NCBI RefSeq assembly: GCF_003605405.2
Contig: NZ_QYTW02000015.1
Coordinates: forward strand, 53,308-117,307
Reading direction: 5' to 3'
DNA length: 64,000 nt
Source: Siminovitchia terrae
Lineage (GTDB): Bacteria > Bacillota > Bacilli > Bacillales > Bacillaceae_C
The position numbers were made by a program, and so were the translations under genes. The notes under the pieces are model-generated. The model was given only the letters and a program-made list of their open reading frames with translations. It ran no database searches and had not been told where the DNA came from. Shown here piece by piece: positions 19,856 to 27,710 of the stretch (its first letter is position 1; each line of letters opens with the position of its first letter).

Positions 19856-19884
19856 ATCTTATCTCATTTTAAAATAATTATCAA
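19856..19884 (-). promoter_or_regulatory. suf operon promoter
   Basis: On the minus strand TTGATA, 17 bases, TAAGAT: a near-consensus SigA promoter about 60 bp before the sufC start. Confidence 0.65.
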
Positions 19885-20265
19885 CAAGCGCACGTCTGGA
19901 TTGAATTTTCCCTCATTTTATTTGAGAACCTTCTCAAATACCCATACAAAAGCGTCTTGCCAACGATTCAGGCTGATCCAAAGACAAAAGGAGCCGCTTA
20001 GAGGCGCACAGCAGCGGTTAGCGAGCCAATAAAATCGCCCTTTGATCCGGCTAACCTTGCCACTGTTGTCACTGCTAGACAAGATGGATCCGCCGGCATA
20101 TATAACAATGAAGTCTTAGGATATCTGTTGATTGGAACAAAGCTAAGCAAATGATGAAAAGAACCAGATTGTTTTCACTAGAGATGTCACTCATAAGCTG
20201 GACGCAGCATAATCTGATAAACAAGTTATACACAAGCATAGAATTTTATAATTTCCTATACCCCA

Positions 20266-20304
20266 TAAAAAAGGCTCATCTGTCTATTTTGAACAGATGA
20301 GCCT
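20266..20304 (-). terminator. terminator after the yusF-yusE-small protein genes
   Basis: Perfect 12-bp stem AGGCTCATCTGT/ACAGATGAGCCT with a nine-base loop, followed on the minus strand by TTTTTTAT. Confidence 0.85.
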
Positions 20305-20311
20305 GATTTTA

Positions 20312-20548
20312 TTATGTTCCTGACGAAAGGACTCCACCTATGTTCTCTGCTACTATCTTAGACTCCACATACTCTTCTTCACGTCTCTTTTCAACCTCGA
20401 TTCTTTTTCCGCAATCATGCCTGTACGTTTCATAACCGATTCCGTGAGCTCCGTGAAGTGCCTTTTCCATCTCGTTGGTGTACTGAATCTTTAGAGGGGT
20501 GATAAAAAACCATTCCTTTCGTTTTTTCATGGCCGGCTTTTCCGGCAT
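20312..20548 (-). CDS. small hypothetical protein downstream of yusE
   Basis: About 78-residue soluble protein (MPEKPAMKKRKEWFFITPLK...) with HGAHGIGYETYRHDCGKRIEV and a charged C-terminus. No domain recognised. The ATG is chosen from AGGGGA about 10 bases upstream. It lies 47 bp after yusE and before a strong terminator, so it is probably the third gene of the yusF-yusE unit. In B. subtilis a small gene yusG sits nearby, but I do not see clear similarity to it. Confidence 0.6.
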   Translation of the reverse strand: MPEKPAMKKRKEWFFITPLKIQYTNEMEKALHGAHGIGYETYRHDCGKRIEVEKRREEEYVESKIVAENIGGVLSSGT

Positions 20549-20595
20549 ACTTATCATTTCCCCTAAGAAAGGAGCAGTTAAACATCGATTTTATA

Positions 20596-20925
20596 TTATT
20601 GGCCTTTATCAAGATACCTTTGTACGATGCCAAGCATATTTGGAACAGAACGGAATGCATAGACTTTCTCGGCTGGCAAACCATTCTGAAGAATTAAAAG
20701 ACACGGGACACTTTCAATTTTTAACTCAATAGCCAAATCAGGCATGTAGTTCAAATCGGCTTTTCCAAATATTCCGCCAGTCATTTCTTCCACAATCTCA
20801 AGCATCCGTCCTGCCACCTGGCAAGTCCCGCACATGGGTGTATAAAAGTAAATAAAAGCAGATTCCTGTTTAGACATGATGTTAGTTATATCTGCTTTAT
20901 TCCAATCTTCCATTAAACCATTCAT
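20596..20925 (-). CDS. yusE: thioredoxin-fold protein YusE
   Basis: 109-residue thioredoxin-like protein with the redox motif MCGTCQVA at about residues 31-38, FYTP before it and the cis-proline loop ESVPCLLIL. Predicted cytoplasmic thiol-disulfide oxidoreductase. ATGA overlap with the toprim gene upstream (stop 20922) shows coupling. The same pair (yusF-yusE) occurs beside gcvH in B. subtilis, which supports the assignment. Its redox partner is unknown. Confidence 0.85.
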   Translation of the reverse strand: MNGLMEDWNKADITNIMSKQESAFIYFYTPMCGTCQVAGRMLEIVEEMTGGIFGKADLNYMPDLAIELKIESVPCLLILQNGLPAEKVYAFRSVPNMLGIVQRYLDKGQ

Positions 20926-21275
20926 CCTTTATGAAGATATTGGGCATGAACATCAATTCTGGCCCTTAATAAAATTTGTGCGAGATGTTCCATTGGAGCG
21001 GTTGCCACTTCTTTAAATTTGCGGTCAATATAGAGATTCCGAGCTAAAGGGAATTCACGCTTCAATTGCTTTCTAAGTCGATCTCCGGAAGCATCCGAAT
21101 CGACTAGAATAAAAATGTCCCTTCCTTCGAGTTCCTCGACGAGTTCATCCAACTTCGACAGACTGATCGTTCCATTCGTACAAATAATTTCAACAGGTTC
21201 CCTGACAACCTTCATGATTTTCTTCTTGTCGGACAACCCCTCGACGATGATGGCACTATTTGTTAGTGGATTCAT
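20922..21275 (-). CDS. yusF: toprim-domain protein YusF
   Basis: 117-residue stand-alone toprim domain. The conserved glutamate is in AIIVEGLSDKKK and the DxD motif in IFILVDSDASGDRLR, both needed for magnesium binding in primases, topoisomerases and RNase M5. The gene is short and lacks any fused domain, like YusF. It overlaps yusE by four bases. A nucleic-acid cleavage or nucleotidyl-transfer role is inferred from the fold only. Confidence 0.85.
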   Translation of the reverse strand: MNPLTNSAIIVEGLSDKKKIMKVVREPVEIICTNGTISLSKLDELVEELEGRDIFILVDSDASGDRLRKQLKREFPLARNLYIDRKFKEVATAPMEHLAQILLRARIDVHAQYLHKG

Positions 21276-21304
21276 AGTCTGCTACCCCGCTTTTATCATC
21301 ATTG

Positions 21305-21345
21305 GAAAAAAATGCACCTTAGGAACTGATTCCAAGGCGCATTTA
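21305..21345 (-). terminator. terminator upstream of yusF
   Basis: Near-palindrome AAATGC(A/G)CCTT..AGGA with TTCC..AAGG; on the minus strand it ends in a T-run (TTTTTTTCC). It would stop transcripts coming from gcvH. Confidence 0.65.
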
Positions 21346-21370
21346 TGTTTATCATTTTGTTCAGGCTTAG

Positions 21371-21746
21371 GAGCCGTCCACTCCGTACGTCGCTAAACGG
21401 CGCCTTCCGCTTTTCTATTGTCTAGCTCCAGTCGCCAGCGACTAGCGGACTTCCTGCCCCTTCCTACGATAAGTCAACATCGGCTTCGACGGACAGAACG
21501 TCCTAGTGCCACCGAAGCCACAGGACGTGGCGACTTGAGGCGGCCTGTGTCGCCGTGTTGTCTGGCTGCGAGTACCATCGGCTCGAGGTCATAAGCCAAT
21601 CGCTGCCGAGGCAAACTACGCCTTCTTCAGCGCTCGTCTTATGCTTTGTCGCCGATAAGCAGGCACTCTCGCACTTCGTTTTCCTTTATCTCGTCAAGAG
21701 CCGTCCACTCCGTACGTCGCTAAACGGCGCCTTCCGCTTTTCTATT
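21371..21746. repeat. GC-rich composite repeat with identical 49-bp ends
   Basis: A 49-bp sequence starting GAGCCGTCCACTCCGTACGT is present identically at 21371-21419 and 21698-21746. The enclosed about 280 bp is GC-rich and contains GTCTAGCTCCAG, GGCTCGAGGTCATAAGCCAAT and CGCCGATAAGCAGGCACT. These resemble an intergenic repeat family I know from other Bacillus genomes. The right copy ends exactly at the gcvH stop codon. No protein-coding content is credible. Confidence 0.75.
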
Positions 21747-22129
21747 TACTCTTCGCTTGTCATTTTCACATAGTCTTCAGCAGACATCAAGTTGTCAAGT
21801 TCGCTTGAATCTGAAGGTTCGACAATAATCATCCATGCTTTTTCATATGGAGATTCGTTGACAAATTCTGGGCTGTCTTCAAGGTCTTCGTTTACTTCAA
21901 CAACTTTTCCGCTGATTGGCGCATACAATTCGGAAACAGTTTTAACTGATTCAACACTTCCAAAAGGCTCGTCCGCCGTGACTTCATCTCCAACTTCAGG
22001 AAGTTCAACAAATACGATATCTCCAAGCTCTGATTGAGCAAAATCGGTAATTCCGATACGTACTTTTTCCCCTTCCTCTTTTACCCATTCATGTTCTTCC
22101 GAATAACGTAATTCTGCCGGTGTATTCAT
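21746..22129 (-). CDS. gcvH: glycine cleavage system H protein
   Basis: 127-residue lipoyl carrier. The lipoylated lysine is Lys63 in [18 protein letters not shown]. It shuttles the aminomethyl group between GcvP and GcvT and in Bacillus also donates lipoate to other enzymes. ATG after GGAGGG. The other gcv genes are not in the window, as in B. subtilis, where gcvH also stands near yusF. Its stop codon directly touches the GC-rich composite repeat. Confidence 0.95.
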   Translation of the reverse strand: MNTPAELRYSEEHEWVKEEGEKVRIGITDFAQSELGDIVFVELPEVGDEVTADEPFGSVESVKTVSELYAPISGKVVEVNEDLEDSPEFVNESPYEKAWMIIVEPSDSSELDNLMSAEDYVKMTSEE

Positions 22130-22199
22130 ACAGATCCCTCCATCATCTTTTTCTCATTTTAATGTACATAAAGAAAGTTTTGAAAGCAAGAAAACCCTC

Positions 22200-22565
22200 T
22201 TAACTCTCTTTATTCCATATTTCATCAAACATTTCTTCTTTAAAACCAACCGTAACTTTCTCTCCATCTGTTACAATAGGGCGTTTAATCAGCATGCCGT
22301 CCGATGCAAGTAGTTCAAGCAGTTCTTCTTCTGGAGCCTCTTTGATTCTGTCTTTTAAACCAAGCTCTCTGTACTTTTGACCACTTGTATTGAAGAATTT
22401 CTTCAATTCCAACCCACTTTTTTCATATAAATCCTTCAGCTTATCTTTTGATGGCGTCTCTTCTACGATATGTATCTCATTATAATCCACCTCTTGATCA
22501 TCCAGCCATTTCTTAGCTTTGCGGCAAGTTCCACAACGCGGATATAAATATACGTCAATCGGCAT
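22200..22565 (-). CDS. yusI: ArsC/Spx-family protein YusI
   Basis: 121-residue ArsC/Spx-fold protein with the CxxC pair in YPRCGTCRKAKKWL (Cys 10 and 13), followed by the KKFFNTSG, LLASDGMLIKRPIV and VGFKEEMFDEIW signatures. It is closest to YusI, an arsenate-reductase-like protein of unknown client. Start ATG after AAGGAAGGTG; longer starts lack a ribosome site. Its place next to gcvH is conserved with B. subtilis. Confidence 0.88.
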   Translation of the reverse strand: MPIDVYLYPRCGTCRKAKKWLDDQEVDYNEIHIVEETPSKDKLKDLYEKSGLELKKFFNTSGQKYRELGLKDRIKEAPEEELLELLASDGMLIKRPIVTDGEKVTVGFKEEMFDEIWNKES

Positions 22566-22653
22566 ACAATCACCTTCCTTTCTATAAAAGCGTTCTACAC
22601 CATATATTCCTATATTCGACATCTCTTGCAAAAAACCTTTTAAAAAGTTTACT

Positions 22654-23421
22654 CTACTTTGAGATATCCTCGTTCGATATGATTAAAACAACGCGGCGAT
22701 TTTTGCTTCTTCCCTCATCAGTATCATTAGAAGAGATTGGCTGGTATTCACCGTAACCCACGGCTTTAAAGCGATCGGGATCAAGCTTATGTTTCTCGGT
22801 CAAATAACGGATCACAACATTGGCCCTTGCCGTGGACAAATCCCAGTTGGAAGGAAAGCGCTCGGTCGATATCGGGCGGTTATCTGTATGTCCTTCAATT
22901 TCAATGATATTGGAAATTTCCGCGATTAATGGCGCCATATCATTTAAAAACAGCTCAGCTTCTTTTATAAGGTCAGCTTTGCCCGAGGGAAAAAGCATGA
23001 TTTCTGGAAGGACGACTTCGATTCCTTTTTCTGTTGGAGTCACGGTCATCTTATCCTCCAAATCATGTTCGACAGCATACGTTTTTACATAATCTAAAAT
23101 TTCTTTGATATGTTTTTCGCGTTTTATCATTTCTTCCAATTGGTCTTCATATTCCTCTGGAACAGTATTTTCGCCTTCAGAGGATTCTTTTTCATCATCT
23201 GAAGACTTTTCTTCATTACTGCCTGCTGCTCCATCTCCTCCACCTTTTTCAGGAGAAGAACTCCGATTATGGTTTTGAAAAGAGTCCGTAACGGATTCAA
23301 AATCAGTGTCAGAATAAGAGTATAAAAGAACGAAGAGGATTAATATAACCATCAATAAATCGGCAAATGTCACTAACCAAGGCTGAGTTGTTCTTGGCAC
23401 CTCAAACTTGTTTCTCTTCAT
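22654..23421 (-). CDS. motS: flagellar stator protein MotS (MotB-like)
   Basis: 255-residue MotB-type stator subunit. The single N-terminal membrane segment carries the ion-binding aspartate in VTFADLLMVILILFVLLYSYS. An unusually acidic, serine-rich linker (about residues 55-95) follows. The C-terminal OmpA-like peptidoglycan-binding domain has IIEIEGHTDNRPI, TARANVVIRYL and DRFKAVGYGEYQPI. With MotP it should form a torque-generating channel; MotPS units are typically sodium-driven, but ion choice is inferred. It overlaps motP by 20 bases. In B. subtilis motPS lies beside ccpA, so the location here differs. Confidence 0.88.
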   Translation of the reverse strand: MKRNKFEVPRTTQPWLVTFADLLMVILILFVLLYSYSDTDFESVTDSFQNHNRSSSPEKGGGDGAAGSNEEKSSDDEKESSEGENTVPEEYEDQLEEMIKREKHIKEILDYVKTYAVEHDLEDKMTVTPTEKGIEVVLPEIMLFPSGKADLIKEAELFLNDMAPLIAEISNIIEIEGHTDNRPISTERFPSNWDLSTARANVVIRYLTEKHKLDPDRFKAVGYGEYQPISSNDTDEGRSKNRRVVLIISNEDISK

Positions 23422-24229
23422 GTGTGCCTTCTCCTACATAGTCGTCCATCATAATAGTCTCCTGTGTACTTTCCGTCAGGAACATTTGCAATTTGTCCTT
23501 TAAGATCGTAGGCCCTTCATTATTGCGTATGCTGATCAGCGCATCAATGACGACCTCTTTTAAAAAAACTTCCTCTTCTGTCAGAAGAACCAGCTTATTG
23601 GCGATTGGAATAAATACAAGATTTGCCGTAAGCACCCCATAAAAAGTCGTAATCAGGGCTACTGCAATCGCCGGTCCCAATTCACCTGGATTATCCAGTT
23701 GCTGGAGCATGAGTACAAGCCCCACAATTGTTCCGATCATTCCCCAGGCTGGCGATAGCTCTCCTGCCTTCGTAATTAACTGCTGGCCGCGTGCATGTCT
23801 TTTTTCCATGGCTCTGATATCCATGTCCATGATTTTTCGTATCATTTCTTCTTCATATCCATCAATCACAAGACGGAGGCCTTTTTGAATAAATGGATCG
23901 GTCGTCCTTTCTCTCTCCCTTTCAAGGCCCTTAATCATTCCATCGACTCTCGAAGTTCTTGCCAAACGTACTAGATTGTTGATGAACTCCTGGATTGGAA
24001 CTTCTTTGCGCCTGAAGGTCGTATGTAAAACTTTAAACATACTTCCTACTTCCTTCGCACCAAAACCTACAAACAAAGAAGCAAACAGCCCTCCGAAAAC
24101 TATGATAAAGGAGGAAAGACTAATAAATACTAAAAAGCTGTCATATCCCCCTGCAAGATAGATTGCAAAAAATATGACCGCAAAACCTAATATAATACCG
24201 ATGGGTGTCAGTATATCCTTCCTGAGCAC
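23402..24229 (-). CDS. motP: flagellar stator protein MotP (MotA-like)
   Basis: 275-residue MotA-family protein with four membrane segments and the large cytoplasmic loop between segments 2 and 3. The signature AGELSPAWGMIGTIVGLVLMLQ and the following GPAIAVALITTFYGVLTANLVF match MotP/PomA. GTG start after AAGGTG. A SigD-type promoter lies about 50 bp upstream, so the pair is probably expressed with late flagellar genes. Confidence 0.9.
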   Translation of the reverse strand: MLRKDILTPIGIILGFAVIFFAIYLAGGYDSFLVFISLSSFIIVFGGLFASLFVGFGAKEVGSMFKVLHTTFRRKEVPIQEFINNLVRLARTSRVDGMIKGLERERERTTDPFIQKGLRLVIDGYEEEMIRKIMDMDIRAMEKRHARGQQLITKAGELSPAWGMIGTIVGLVLMLQQLDNPGELGPAIAVALITTFYGVLTANLVFIPIANKLVLLTEEEVFLKEVVIDALISIRNNEGPTILKDKLQMFLTESTQETIMMDDYVGEGTHEEKQV

Positions 24230-24275
24230 AGATGATGCACCTTCTTTCTATAATAAGCGACAGCTACTACCCTTA

Positions 24276-24301
24276 ATATCGGTTTGCGGAACATATTTTT
24301 A
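24276..24301 (-). promoter_or_regulatory. SigD-type promoter for motPS
   Basis: On the minus strand TAAA, 14 bases, ACCGATAT; the SigD consensus is TAAA, about 15 bases, GCCGATAT. It lies about 50 bp upstream of the motP start. Confidence 0.6.
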
Positions 24302-24555
24302 ACGATCTTCTAAAGAAGTCCCATACTTCAATCGGCGATAGCCGATAAGTGGGGGATGAAATTTATTTTTTGGATAAGAACTAAAATATTACCTGCACAA
24401 AACAACGAAGCAATTTGTAGAGTGGTGCGTAGAAAATAATACAAAAACTTCTTTCTTTCCGATTAAACTAAGTCCGAGGACAATCCATTTGATCCAGATT
24501 CATCTAATTTAGCTTGAACGCAAAAACGAGCGGGCCTCCCGGCCCACTCGCTCCA

Positions 24556-24696
24556 ATCAAATTCGCCTTGGCGTATTTGCGCCCAGATTTTATCGAGCTC
24601 TGCTCGATAAATTTCCTCTGAAAATCTGTGGCATCCACCGGAGGCTTTAACTTTACCACTTACTGAAGTGGGAGACCTCTGCTGAATAAAGTTAAA
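24556..24696 (+). repeat. 190-bp hairpin repeat, copy D (internal deletion)
   Basis: Lacks about 50 bases in the second half: the GGGGTTTGAACCCC hairpin and its flanks are gone, so TAACTTTA runs into CCACTTACTGAAGTGG. The 3' end (GTTAAA) contains the fadE stop codon. Confidence 0.9.
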
Positions 24697-26476
24697 CTAC
24701 ATATTTTTCTGCTACAATCAACTGCTCGGCAGCTTCCCTCTTTTTCGCGATGATATTAATAGGTGTATGACGTGTCAACCTGCGAAGGGCAGAGTTCATC
24801 ATGCGGAATGTATCTCCTTCTTCAATTGCAGCCAGACTTTCTCTCGCCATTTGTTCTACTTTCACGATGGAGTCCTGGCAGAAAATTTCAGTATAAAGGA
24901 GCTTCTGCCCATTTTTTTCTAAACCGCTGCGATTAATCGCTTTTTCCGTTCTAAGAACCACCGACTCCATTGCATAGGCAAGTGAAACAATATCAGCAAT
25001 TCTAGAAAGAATCTCCTGTTCGTTTTCCAATGCTTTTCCATACTTCTGAGCAGCAAGCCCCGCAATCATGAGGGCTGCTTTCTTAGCCCCACCCGTCAAT
25101 TGCTTTTCCTGGGCTAGCGGTTCATCTCCAGGCTCTTCCGGCATAAGCATCATCAATTCTTCCTGAAGAGTTTGGGCTTTTTCAAGAAGCGGAAGTTCTC
25201 CCTTGAATGCCTTGCGCAAATAGGTTCCCGGAACTAGAAGGCGGTTGATTTCATTCGTCCCCTCAAAAATACGGTTGATTCTCGAATCACGGTACGCTCG
25301 TTCAATCTCATACTCCTCCATAAAGCCGTATCCTCCATGGATTTGCACTCCTTCATCCACAACATGATCAAGAACTTCCGTCCCAAAAAACTTGTTTAAC
25401 GAACATTCGATAGCATATTCGGCAATTGATTTCGCTACTTCCGTACCATCTTTGATCTCTTCACTACTAAGACGGCTCATTCTGTCTTCAAATAGACCCA
25501 CTGTCCGATAGACCGAGCTTTCAGCAGCATAAATTTCCGAGCCAAGTGCACCGAATTTTTCTTTTGTCAAATTGAACTGGGAAATTGGTGTCTTGAATTG
25601 TTTCCGCTGGTTGGCATATTCCAAAGTGATTTCAAGCGCTCGCTTGGAAGCACCTACAGCACCTACCCCGAGCTTATAGCGGCCGATATTTAAAATATTG
25701 AAAGCGATCCGGTGGCCATTTCCGGCTTCACCAAGCAGATTTTCAACAGGAATTTCTGCATCCTCTAAAATGAGAGTACGGGTCGACGAGCTCTTGATTC
25801 CCATTTTCTTTTCTTCCGGTCCAGTTGATACTCCAGGATATTCCCTTTCAACAATGAATGCTGAAAAATGTTCCCCATCCACTTTTGCATAGACGATGAA
25901 TACGTCCGCAAACGCCGAGTTGGTGATCCACTGCTTTTCTCCATTTAAAATATAATGAGTTCCGGCTTCGTTTAACTTCGCTGTCGTTTTTGCCCCTAGC
26001 GCATCAGATCCTGACCCCGGCTCTGTCAAAGCATACGCAGCGAGGAGTTCGCCAGTCGCCAATGAAGGCAAATACTTCTGTTTCTGCTCATCAGTCCCGA
26101 ACAGAACTATTGGAAGTGATCCGATTCCGACATGCGCGCCATGGGAAATTGAAAAACCCCCCGCTTTTGCCATTCTTTCCGCAATTAAGGCAGAGCTCAC
26201 CTTATCAAGCGCCAATCCTCCATATTCTTCTGGAACATCGGCCCCCAAGAGTCCAAGTTCCCCGGCTTCTTTTAACAGTTTGACAGAACGGTCAAATTCA
26301 TGATTTTCCAGATGCTCCACCTGTGGTATTACTTCGTTTGTTACAAAGTCATCCGCTGTTTTCGCAATCATTTTTTGCTCATCAGTGTAATCTTCCGGAG
26401 TGAACATTTGATCAGTAGAAATATCCTCGATTAAAAATGCCCCGCCCTTAATCAATTTTTCTGTTCCTTTAGTCAT
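24692..26476 (-). CDS. fadE: acyl-CoA dehydrogenase FadE
   Basis: 594-residue FAD-dependent acyl-CoA dehydrogenase, first step of fatty-acid beta-oxidation. Signatures YALTEPGSGSDALG and EKQWITNSAFADVFIVYAKV (FAD/substrate), QFNLTKEKFGALG and GGYGFMEEYEIERAYRDSRI are present, with the catalytic glutamate in FEGTNEINR. A C-terminal extension of about 180 residues beyond the core, ending EKYVV, is typical of Bacillus FadE. ATG after GGAGGAATG. Third gene of fadN-fadA-fadE. Its TAA stop lies within repeat copy D. Confidence 0.95.
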   Translation of the reverse strand: MTKGTEKLIKGGAFLIEDISTDQMFTPEDYTDEQKMIAKTADDFVTNEVIPQVEHLENHEFDRSVKLLKEAGELGLLGADVPEEYGGLALDKVSSALIAERMAKAGGFSISHGAHVGIGSLPIVLFGTDEQKQKYLPSLATGELLAAYALTEPGSGSDALGAKTTAKLNEAGTHYILNGEKQWITNSAFADVFIVYAKVDGEHFSAFIVEREYPGVSTGPEEKKMGIKSSSTRTLILEDAEIPVENLLGEAGNGHRIAFNILNIGRYKLGVGAVGASKRALEITLEYANQRKQFKTPISQFNLTKEKFGALGSEIYAAESSVYRTVGLFEDRMSRLSSEEIKDGTEVAKSIAEYAIECSLNKFFGTEVLDHVVDEGVQIHGGYGFMEEYEIERAYRDSRINRIFEGTNEINRLLVPGTYLRKAFKGELPLLEKAQTLQEELMMLMPEEPGDEPLAQEKQLTGGAKKAALMIAGLAAQKYGKALENEQEILSRIADIVSLAYAMESVVLRTEKAINRSGLEKNGQKLLYTEIFCQDSIVKVEQMARESLAAIEEGDTFRMMNSALRRLTRHTPINIIAKKREAAEQLIVAEKYVV

Positions 26477-26501
26477 TGCTCATTCCTCCATTTCATTTTG
26501 C

Positions 26502-27677
26502 TCAAACAAGCTCAAATACACCAGCCGCACCCATGCCGCCGCCGATACACATCGTCACAACGCCAAACTGCACTTGCCTCCGCTTCATTTCATGGGCGAG
26601 TGTTAATGTCAGCTTTGCACCTGTACATCCAAGTGGATGACCAAGAGCAATGGCTCCCCCGTTTACGTTTACGATCTCTTCATTAAGGTCCAGCGTTCGA
26701 ATCACCTGAATGGCCTGAGACGCAAATGCTTCATTTAACTCGAACAGTCCGATATCAGCCAATTCGAGTCCTGCGATTTCCAATGCCTTCGGTATCGCTG
26801 CAACCGGACCGACCCCCATGATCTCCGGTGCAACACCCGCAACAGCAAACGAACGGAATTTTAACATCGGTTCAAGCCCGATAGAATACGCCTTCTCCCG
26901 GTCCATCACCATTACCGTTGCCGCCCCATCGCTCGTTTGCGAGGAGTTCCCCGCTGTGACTGAACCCGTGACAGAGAACGCAGGACGAAGCTTTGACAAA
27001 ACTTCCATGTTAGTATCTGGACGGACACCTTCATCCTGGGAAAATTGTATATGTTTCTCTTTCAACCTATGATCTGGTCCAACCGTTCTCGCAATTACAT
27101 CGACCGGAACAATTTCATCATCGAATTTTCCTTCAGCAATTGCCTTGGCTGCTTTTTGATGGCTGCGGACTGCAAAAGCATCCTGATCCTCCCTAGATAC
27201 GCCGAATTGTCTAGCAACCTCCTCGGCTGTATGTCCCATGCTCATATAATATTCGGGAGCCGATTCCACAAGCTGTAAATTCGGCCTGACGACATGCCCC
27301 GTCATCGGTAAAAGGCTCATCGATTCAGCGCCCCCGGCAATGATTGTATCTGATGATCCCACCATGATCCTTTCGGCAGCGTATGCAATCGACTGCAGGC
27401 CTGAGGAACAAAACCGGTTAATTGTAATACCCGGAACATCATCAGAAAGACCCGCAAGCCCTCCAATATTCCGTGCCATATTCAATCCCTGCTCAGCTTC
27501 TGGAACAGCGCAGCCAATAATGACATCATCGATATTCCCTTCATAATTGCCTGCCCGCTTTAAAGTTTCTTTTACAACCAGCGCCCCTAGATCATCTGGA
27601 CGCGTATGGGCGAGCGTCCCTTTTTTCGCTTTGCCGACCGGCGTTCTTGCACCGGCCACGATGACCGCTTCACGCAT
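26502..27677 (-). CDS. fadA: acetyl-CoA acyltransferase FadA
   Basis: 391-residue thiolase that cleaves 3-ketoacyl-CoA in beta-oxidation. Catalytic Cys90 is in NRFCSSGLQS, the histidine in NGGAIALGHPLGCTGA and the second cysteine in VVTMCIGGGMGA. ATG after GAGGAGGATC. It lies 33 bp after fadN and 25 bp before fadE, consistent with one transcript. Confidence 0.95.
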   Translation of the reverse strand: MREAVIVAGARTPVGKAKKGTLAHTRPDDLGALVVKETLKRAGNYEGNIDDVIIGCAVPEAEQGLNMARNIGGLAGLSDDVPGITINRFCSSGLQSIAYAAERIMVGSSDTIIAGGAESMSLLPMTGHVVRPNLQLVESAPEYYMSMGHTAEEVARQFGVSREDQDAFAVRSHQKAAKAIAEGKFDDEIVPVDVIARTVGPDHRLKEKHIQFSQDEGVRPDTNMEVLSKLRPAFSVTGSVTAGNSSQTSDGAATVMVMDREKAYSIGLEPMLKFRSFAVAGVAPEIMGVGPVAAIPKALEIAGLELADIGLFELNEAFASQAIQVIRTLDLNEEIVNVNGGAIALGHPLGCTGAKLTLTLAHEMKRRQVQFGVVTMCIGGGMGAAGVFELV

Positions 27678-27710
27678 AAATGATCCTCCTCATTTCCTCA
27701 TAAACTTTGG

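Larger units (their letters stand above)
19794..20311. other. spacer between sufC and the yus genes
   Basis: Holds the suf promoter, a small TTTGAGAA/TTCTCAAA hairpin near 19918, and the terminator at 20266-20304. A decayed plus-strand frame of about 50 codons ends at 20154 and reads PFDPANLATVVTARQDGSAG before IYNNEVLGYLLIG; it has no start, and I do not recognise it. In B. subtilis metNIQ occupies this interval; it is absent here. Confidence 0.5.

Noticed and set aside
19794..20311. Riboswitch (SAM or T-box) upstream of sufC or the yus genes
   Set aside because: No conserved riboswitch core was recognised; only simple hairpins and a standard promoter are visible.
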